Shown: positions 56,491 through 64,000 of the stretch, in pieces | Position numbering within the stretch: position 1 is the stretch's first letter | How the letters are laid out: the number at the start of each line of letters is the position of its first letter | From: Nothopassalora personata | Taxonomy: Eukaryota; Ascomycota; Dothideomycetes; Mycosphaerellales; Mycosphaerellaceae | Direction of reading: 5' to 3' | Assembly: GCA_033816765.1 (NCBI GenBank) | Contig: CM066287.1 | Location: forward strand, 1,116,001-1,180,000 | Length of the DNA: 64,000 nucleotides | Translations under genes and position numbers: made by a program | The notes under the pieces: model-generated | Database searches by the model: none | Told to the model about the DNA's origin: nothing | The model's input: only the letters and a program-made list of their open reading frames with translations

Positions 56491-59400
56491 AGATGTTATC
56501 CCATTCCCTACGGATAGTGCATATAGAACATAACCCTATTATAGGTTTATATCTAGTAATACCCTACACGGCTAATAGAAAGTATACATTCTCATTCCTT
56601 AATAATGGAGCTAACTCTAATTACGTTAACATCGTATATACGCGTAAGAACGAACTCCTATTAACTAAGCTAGACAGCCCGCTAGCATTAGGCCTAGCTA
56701 ATATATCTATAGCTAAGGAGCTAATTAAATACCGTACGGAGCTTACCCTAGAGATCGATAGGCACTCCGAAGTAATTAATGCCTAGCTTACTAACCTCGA
56801 ATATAACATCGTCTTAGGGAGACCGTAGTATAATAAGTACTAACTAGGACTGCATTATAAGTCCGGTATAATGACACTCGACTCGTAACACTATAAGGAA
56901 CACTATTTACCCGTAGGAGAGCTAGCGTAGGTACAATCGGTGAACGATTAGGACTAAAACCTAGTCCTTACGTTCTAAATACATAAGGAGCTCCCGTCTA
57001 AGTACCGTTCGGTAATAGTAGAAGAAGATAATAAAGGCGACGTTACTTAGCACTATATACGCTTACCCCTACTAGCCGACGGCGAAGACACTATTAAGCG
57101 TATAACTTTGCGCGGTCTAGGTAAGGTGCGTCGAGCCGCTAAGAGACTCGAAGCTAAGGAGGCTAAGGTAGCTATATCGGCGGTAGTAGCTAAAGCCGTA
57201 GCTTAAGAAGTAGAGGACCTTAAGCCGAAGAAGCCTATTAACATTAAAGAAGTTAATGTAGACTACTTCGTCCGACTCGCTAAGTAGAAAGGCGCACAAG
57301 TCCACTTAATATACGTTTACGACCCTAAGGCCGAACAGTACCGGTCTAGCGACTAGTTAGCTACGTATACTATAACTACGTATAATATAAGAACCGTCGT
57401 AGGAGGTAGCTATAAGATGCTTTCTAACGATAAGACGATCTTAAGACTAGACGCACGCGCCGCGGCTTTTATACTAGCTTTAGAACGCGTAGCTCTAACC
57501 CTACGTTTATGTAAGATTTATATATAGGTAGATATTAACAAGTTCATAAAAGTTAATAACTAAGAGATCGATCCTAAGGACTACTTACTGCCGACCTATT
57601 ATAAATATGCGGACTACTTCTCTAAGAAAGTATTAGAGGAGCTACTACCGTATCGACCTAGTATCGACTATAAAATTAAGCTTAAGCCCGGTGTAACACT
57701 ACCGTTTAAGAGGCCGTACCGTATATCGAAATAGGAAGATAAGATCATTAAGCACTAGACCGACGAACAAATCGCATAAGGTAAGATCCGTAAGAATAAA
57801 GGCCGAGCCGATGCTATATTACTATACCTTATTATAAAAAAGCCTAGTAGCGAACTAAGGGTGTGCGTCGACTATAGAGCACTTAACGCCTTAACTATTA
57901 AGTTAAGGTACCCTATTCCGCTAATGTAGGATACTCTAAACCGGATCGCGGGTAAGAAGTAGTTCACGAAGCTAGATGTAATTACGGTATTTAATCGTAT
58001 TCGCATTGTAAAAGGACACGAGTGGATAACGGCTTTCACTATACGATATAGCTAATTCGAATACCTAGTAATACTATTCGGCTTATATAACGCACTAGGA
58101 ACGTTTTAAGCTTATGTTAATAACACTTTAAGAGAGTTCTTAGACGACTTTACCTTAGCCTACTTAGATAATATCCTTATCTTTAGCGATACACTCGAGG
58201 AGCATATCGAGCATGTTAAGAAAGTACTTAGTAGATGTAGGGACGCCGGGCTATAACTAGATATTAAGAAGTATAAATTCTATACCTAATCTACTAAGTA
58301 CCTAGGTCTTATTATCGGTAAAGATAGAATCTCTATATGCCTAGAGAAGGTAAGGGCAGTGCAAGAATGGGAAACTCCTCGTAATGTTATAGATGTCCTA
58401 GCGTTTAATGGATTTGCCGGCTTCTATAGGCGCTTCATTAAGAACTATAGTAAGATAACGCTACCGCTAACCCGACTAACTAAGAAGGATGTTCTATAGG
58501 AGTAGACACCTAATTACTAAGCCGCATTCGAGGGACTTAAGAAAGCCTTCACGGATGCGGAAGGGGAAGTATTAGCAGTATTTTAGCATAGCTTAGAAAC
58601 TATCCTTAAGACCGATACTTTAGACTTTATTACTACGGCCGTCCTATTATAACGCTATAACGGAGTACTACGACTAGTAGCCTACCTATCTAAGAAAATG
58701 TCACTATAGGAATGCAACTACGACATCTATAATAAGGAGCTACTAGCTATCGTTAAAGCCTTTAAGGAATAGCGACCGGAACTCGTAGCTAGCGACATTA
58801 ATAATAAGGACTGTATAGGTAGCGATTGTAAGAACTTCCTCGTAGACCTAAGCGGTAAGCCTATGCTAGTCTACTTAGATTATAAGAACCTCGAGTACTT
58901 TATAACGACGAAGGAGTTAAACCGACGACAGGCACGCTAGGCGGAATTCCTTTCTTAGTTTCATTTTAAGATTATCTACCGACTAGGTGTTTAAGGAGGT
59001 AAGCCGGACAGCCTTATAAGACGCTCGTAAGACGCGATCGAGAAGACTATAGACGATCCGAGGCATGCGTAGCAGTATCGCGTCCTACTAGGACCTAATC
59101 TCTTTATACCTAACCTCTCCGTAAGTAGGATCCTATAACTAGCTACATTAGAAGTTATAGGCGTCGTAGACGAGGACCTGTAACGAGACATTAGAAAGCT
59201 CTACGATTAGGAAGAACTATAAGAAGCACTACGCTAGCTAGACGTAGGAGAGAAAGTTAAGATACTACATTGGTAGAAGATTAACTCGAAGTATACTATA
59301 GCTATCGACGGTATAATCTACCTAAAGAATAGAGAAGGTAGGTATAGTCTATATGTGCCCGAACTAGCTAAAGACGACGAGGATAACGACGTGCATACAC

Positions 59401-61080
59401 GTATCGTAAAGCACTTTCACGATATACTAGTAGTAGGCTACGTAGGTAAGACGAAAACTAACACTCTAGTAAAACGATACTATACCTAGCCGGGACTTAC
59501 TCGCCTTATACGATCCTATTGTAAGGGCTGCTCCACGTATACGAATGTGAACCCCGTATAAGATGCCGAGCATAGATTGTTAGTACCGCTCCTAGTACCC
59601 TTCGACACATAGGACGATATCGTAATAGACTTCGTTATCGACCTACCGGAAGGACTCTACAATACCGACGGGTAGAAGTATAAGAACATACTAATAGTAA
59701 CCGACCGCCTAAGTAAGGAACGACACCTTATCCCAGTCCTAAACATAATAGCCGAGTACATCGCCTTCATTTACCTTAAGTACGTCTTTAGCCGATACGG
59801 TCTTCCTAAGTTAATAGTTACGGACAGGGGACCCTAATAGTTGTCCGTATTCTAGAAGCGATTGTATTAGCTACTTAAGATTACCCGTAAACTATTAACG
59901 GGCTACCACCCTTAAATAGACGGGTAAAGTAAGATTACGAATAAGGCTATAGAAAAGTACCTACGCATATATATTAATTACGCGTAAGACGACTAGCCGG
60001 ACTAGCTTCCCCTAGTAGAGTTTACCGCTAATAACCACGTCTCGGAGACTACTAGTTTCTCCCTATTTATAGCTACTATTAGTAAGAACCTAAGGTACTC
60101 GGATGTAGAAGTAACATTGCCTCTCGAGCTTATACTACATAAGCAACGCCTAGATGCGCAATTAGCTATAGCGTTTAGAGCTAAGATAAATGAACTTCGC
60201 GGTTAGCTCCGGGACGTAATATAGATAGCGTAGGATACTTAAGCTAAATACGCTAACCGTCGAAGAACGATTGCCCTAGTATATAAGGTAGGCGATATAG
60301 TGCACATTAGCACGAAGAACTAGCACACTATACGACTATCTAAGAAACTAGACTATAAGTATACGGGTCCGTACCTAATTAAGGAAGTACTACTATACGA
60401 CACGTACCGAGTCGCACTACTAGACTCCCTAAGTAACCTATATGACGGCTTCTACGCTAACTACCTACGAGTAGGTTATAATCTAGTAATAGGACAAGTC
60501 GTCCCTCCGCCTCCGCTAATCGAGGTAGAAGACGAAGATAGATTATACTAGGAGTAGCATGTAGAGAAGGTCGTAGATTCGTATAGATCCTTACCGCCTA
60601 GCCGTGCACTAGCTAGAGGAAAAGTCCCGATATATAAGTACTACGTGAAGTAGGTAGGTAATAATAAGCTAACTTAGGAGCCCGTAGAGACTATAATTGT
60701 AACAGTAGCCGCCTCTGTCGCCGACTTCTATTATAACTACCCTACGGCCCCTAGACTAGCCGGCTTTACACTACCGCTAGGATAGATTATAAATAAGGAA
60801 GCACTATCTAACGACGCGGGCGCCCTTAGCGCTACGATAATTACGTCTAACCTAGTAACTGTAGGAGGGCCACGTAAGTACATCCTCTCGTAGGGGCCTG
60901 TAGCGCTTCTAGTAGAAGATAACGGCTCGCATAAAGATAATAACCCGCTAGGCATGGCGCTAACGAAGGTAACCGATGACCGACGACATAATAGACGACG
61001 ATACGGATGTAGAGGATAATGAGGCATTTAAACATGCCTATAGTAAGTTAATGGATGATACGGTGCACCGGAGTAACCGT
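56491..61080 (+). pseudogene. pol: RIP-degraded pol of D, right arm
   Basis: Plus-strand order: protease (56493-56786, with FLNNGANSNYVN at the active site, Asp lost); RT (YLDNILIFS near 58160); RNase H (DFITTAVLL near 58625). The integrase zinc finger lies near 59400-59530 and the core near 59600-59950 (VIDF, VTDRGP). The C-terminal part has KLDYKYTGPY near 60345. The frame runs into the AAAGGGGGGGTAG polypurine tract. RIP stops abound. Confidence 0.85.
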
Positions 61081-61096
61081 TTTAAAGGGGGGGTAG

Positions 61097-61256
61097 TGTA
61101 ACGGCCTATAGCCGCACGACGAGTAAACGTGGCGCGTCACGTGACCGGGCCCGGGCCGACCCGCGTGCCTCGGCTTATATATCTACTTCGCGTACCTCGC
61201 GCTCCTCTTAGATACCTTGTCTAACAACTTCGTACTACCTAAGTAAGTGCCCTTAC
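61097..61256 (+). repeat. 3' LTR of D, right arm
   Basis: 160 bp, TGTAACGG...CCCTTACA, directly after the polypurine tract. Contains TATATAT about 43 nt before GTCTAACAA (61219-61227), the proposed transcript start. Confidence 0.85.
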
Positions 61257-62597
61257 ATAGGTATAGAAATCTATACTAATTAGCGTACTACTAGAGAAGG
61301 ATCTAGTTAGATATATTATCTATAACCTAGACTAGGTTAATCTAAAGCATGCTCTAAATAGGGCAGCTTATAAACAACCCTAAGATACGACTAAGAATGC
61401 CTAGAATAAGACTACTACCTAGAATAAATCTCCTTAGGACATTACTAGTAGTATAGGATATAAAGCTGCCTATAAGCGATAGAAGAAAGAGGATATATAA
61501 TCTTTTAGTATTATTATAGCTAGATTAGACTCTACCCTAAGGCTAAACTTTAGAGATATAGACAAGTTAGCTAAGGAATTATATAATTTAATTAAGGCAA
61601 TATATAAGCTAGTTATTATAATTAATCTATATAATACTCTAAAGGCAGTTAGGTATATTAAGTTAGATAGTGCAAGACCTAATATATTAAAGTACTATAA
61701 AGACTTTTAAGCTTGGGTATATAACTATAAGACTACTATAGAGCAATTTATTAGATCCTCCCTAGTTAATAATACGTTACTACTTAAATCCTTATTTGTC
61801 CTCCTAGATAGTATCTATAGACTATACTTTATTAAAGGCCTAAACTATATTAAATAGCTTAGGACATAGAGACATAACAATCCCCTAGAATTAACTACCC
61901 TAGAGAGAATATTTATAACTCTTAGGAAGAAGTAAGTGCCTACTACCTATAAGCCTAGTAATAGCTTTATTAGAGCATTCTTAAGTAAGAATAATAATAA
62001 GTAGTACATATAGTACTTATATAAGTACACTAATGCAAACTACTATAAGTAGCATCTAGAGAAGAATCCTAGGAATAAGTCTAAGAAGGGTAGAGAGACC
62101 CTAAAGGATAGGGTAAAGAAGGTAAAGGGTAGTAAGTCCTCTAGGAAGAGGATTACTATAGCAATTAATAACTAGTTAGACATATTATCTAATTAGGAGT
62201 ATAGCTCTAATAGTAATAGCAACTAGAGATAACTATATAGGAGGTCTAGAGTAGCTATTATAGTTATATAACTAGTATATATAGGAAGGGTAGTAGCTAC
62301 TATATTAAACCTAATATTAATAGACAAAGTCTATAATATAGGTATATCCTTCTATATCTACAATAATCTTATAGACCTTTAAAATGTTAGGCTAAGACTT
62401 AGGCCTATATACTTCTTATAGGCCGTTAGGTAAGGATTCCTTATAACTAAAGGAGAATTAGAATAGGTTATAAAGAACTATCTTAGTTAAGAGACTACCC
62501 TCCTCCTTTGTAATATACTTTACTCTTTAGAGTTAGATTGTTAGGTTTAGTATAACCTAATAATATTATAAGTTAAGAAGATAAGCTTAATTAGGTT
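61257..62597 (+). pseudogene. Copia-like gag/protease relic H, right arm
   Basis: Mirror of 14014-15354. The plus-strand frames give a gag-like helical region, a YYK-H zinc-knuckle remnant near 62035, a Lys/Ser/Arg stretch and a protease-like segment near 62330-62560. No RT follows because G interrupts the element. Confidence 0.5.
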
Positions 62598-63000
62598 TGT
62601 TCTCGGGCCGATAAGACGTCGAGGGAGAGTAATAAAGTAGTAGTTGTCTTAGTCTTATAAAGACTTAAGAAACAATATAGTAGAGGTTAGGTTATAGTAT
62701 ATTCTAAATAGTAATATTGAATAGTAAGTTAAACGCTTTAAAACTATAGGAGATTCTTAGCGTTCCTAAATATAAAGAAGATAGTATTGCTATGCTTATA
62801 GATTACTAAGTTACTAGGAAGCGAGTACTCGTAGATTACTAAGTCGCTAGTAAGCAAGTAATTGTAGATTACTAAGTTGCTAGTAAGTAAGTAATTGTAG
62901 ATTACCAAGTCGCTAGTAAGCGAGTAATTGCGTATAGCGTACGTAATTATCCGCGTCTAATAGTCGGCTATAGTTATATAGTCTAGACCGAACCGTAATA
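62598..63000 (-). repeat. 3' LTR of G, right arm
   Basis: 403 bp, mirror of 13611-14013. On the minus strand it begins TATTACGG and ends GAGAACA. Confidence 0.75.
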
Positions 63001-63050
63001 CTATCCCCCTTTCTAGTCTAGCTTTGTCTCGAAGCTTATATAAGATATTA

Positions 63051-63596
63051 TATAGTCCCCTCTTCTCGCGCGGCTAATAATATCTTCTTCTTCTTCTAAA
63101 AATTGGCTTCGTCTTATAAAGGAAATTAACGAATACGGGCGTCCCGTCGACTTTACTTATAACTATTGTTTCTTAAACGGCCTTTCCTATATCGTAATAG
63201 GTAGTAACTTTTGACTCCGTTATTCCGAGTACGTCTACCGCGGTCGTAAATGCGTAAATCTTTCTTAGGAGTCTCTCGATAGGACTTACGAAGAATATCG
63301 GAAGAAGGTCGAAAAGGACGAGGAGGCACTTACTAAGGTCCTAGCGCGGTTAATACGGGATAAGGCAATACTCCGTTAGGCGGAGGAGCGCTCGCGGAAG
63401 AAGGCGTAGTACCTCGAGGCTAAGATAGAGGCTTCTAGAGAGATTAAGGATATTAATTATCCTACCGCGGGCGCGACCGTTAGTGTATCTCCCGCGGTTT
63501 AGTCGTCTATTAATTTTATTAATAATGCGATCCATTTCTTTATCTCGGTATCGTAAGAGATATAATTTTATAAGTTTCCCCTTATCCTTATTATTG
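63051..63596 (+). pseudogene. Antisense Cys-rich/coiled-coil gene relic of G, right arm
   Basis: The plus-strand frame starts at the RIP-changed ATA near 63086 in a Ser run, like the MSSSS start of the intact A gene. It continues with former Cys positions (YCFLNGLSYIV, then EYVYRGRKCV) and a charged coiled coil (TYEEYRKKVEKDEEALTKV) to a tail ending near 63557. About five RIP stops. Confidence 0.65.
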
Positions 63597-63726
63597 AGCT
63601 AAGTAGCTTAGTAGTAGAGCGTCCTTCTAGTATTATAGGGGAATCGTTTCGGCTTATACCCTTAACTATTCCCTTGCACATTACCGTTTAGAAGGAAGGT
63701 CGTAGGTTCGATTCCTATCTTAGTTA
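63597..63726 (+). pseudogene. tRNA-like relic with intron-like insert, module G, right arm
   Basis: Acceptor stem 63597-63603 with 63719-63725 (7 pairs including one G-U). D arm 63606-63620. Anticodon stem CCTTC (63623-63627) with GAAGG (63691-63695) enclosing 63 nt, consistent with a 7-nt loop plus an intron of about 56 nt. T arm 63702-63718 around TTCGATT. It starts about 40 nt after the antisense relic, as in A. Confidence 0.6.
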
Positions 63727-63739
63727 CTCCTAGCTAACT

Positions 63740-64000
63740 AGTCGCTAATCGGTAGCTTAGTTAGTTAGCCGCTTTTTAGTCTTACAATATTCCTAGATTT
63801 TTTGCTAATAGTTATATAGATTCTCTTTTAGTTCCTAGGTATTTTCTAATTCGTCGTATTCTTTCTATTTAATAAGGTATCGCTAACCTTTCTTATCTAG
63901 GATTTTTTCGACTTTAAATTCGTTTTCTACTTTTAGCTTAAAATAGAAGCTTTCTTAGTAAGGTGTTTTAGCGTCTACGGGTTCTAACTTAGAGATATAG
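63740..64000 (-). pseudogene. pol: C-terminal end of G pol relic, cut by the window edge
   Basis: Minus-strand remains of the integrase C-terminus and chromodomain, collinear with 26027-26260 of A and mirrored at 12611-12871. The element continues past 64000. Confidence 0.75.

Larger units (their letters stand above)
54137..64000 (-). repeat. Right arm of the ~9.86-kb inverted repeat
   Basis: Reverse complement of 12611-22473. It includes D from within gag to its 3' LTR, H, and the 3' module of G, and continues beyond the window. Confidence 0.9.

Overview
The window looks like an AT-shifted, gene-poor transposon graveyard from a filamentous ascomycete (Pezizomycotina). Over most of its length CpA and TpG are almost absent, TpA is very common and CpG is kept. 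That is the footprint of repeat-induced point mutation (RIP, CpA to TpA on either strand). I see no host gene. Everything recognisable is a transposable element, and nearly all are RIP relics whose frames are broken by TAG/TAA. Two LTR retrotransposons (A and B) are undamaged.

Layout. 1-1440: unidentified minus-strand coding relic. 1900-7009: minus-strand Ty3/gypsy relic E. 7010-12860: plus-strand relic F of the A family, joined to the 3' module and LTR of another subfamily, G (12861-14013). 14014-15354: minus-strand copia-like relic H. 15355-22473: minus-strand Ty3/gypsy relic D'. 22474-23475: second copy of part of E. 23476-53125: A-family relic C, split by nested insertions. 53126-61256: plus-strand Ty3/gypsy D. 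61257-62597: H again. 62598-64000: G again. The stretches 12611-22473 and 54137-64000 are the two arms of an almost perfect inverted repeat of about 9.86 kb that runs out of the window.

Nested order inside C. A two-gene Tc1-type DNA transposon (23880-39383, TA duplication) entered C. It received intact retrotransposon A (24912-31848, CCTAA duplication) and an integrase-type DNA transposon (34484-39366, 8-9 bp duplication, inside its right terminal repeat). Intact retrotransposon B (42497-49765, TGCTA duplication) entered the reverse transcriptase region of C.

How the intact elements appear to work. A and B are Ty3/gypsy chromovirus-type elements with gag and pol in overlapping frames. Each has a GGGAAA(A/T) slippery heptamer, a 5-nt spacer and a stem-loop at the gag-pol junction. 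In each, 8-9 nt lying 2 nt inside the 5' LTR pair with a site inside the LTR, which suggests Tf1-style self-priming. The most unusual part is the A-family 3' module: between pol and the 3' LTR sits an opposite-strand gene for a Cys-rich, coiled-coil protein, followed on the same strand by a tRNA-like sequence. Relatives of the antisense gene survive in the C and G relics, and of the tRNA-like unit in G.
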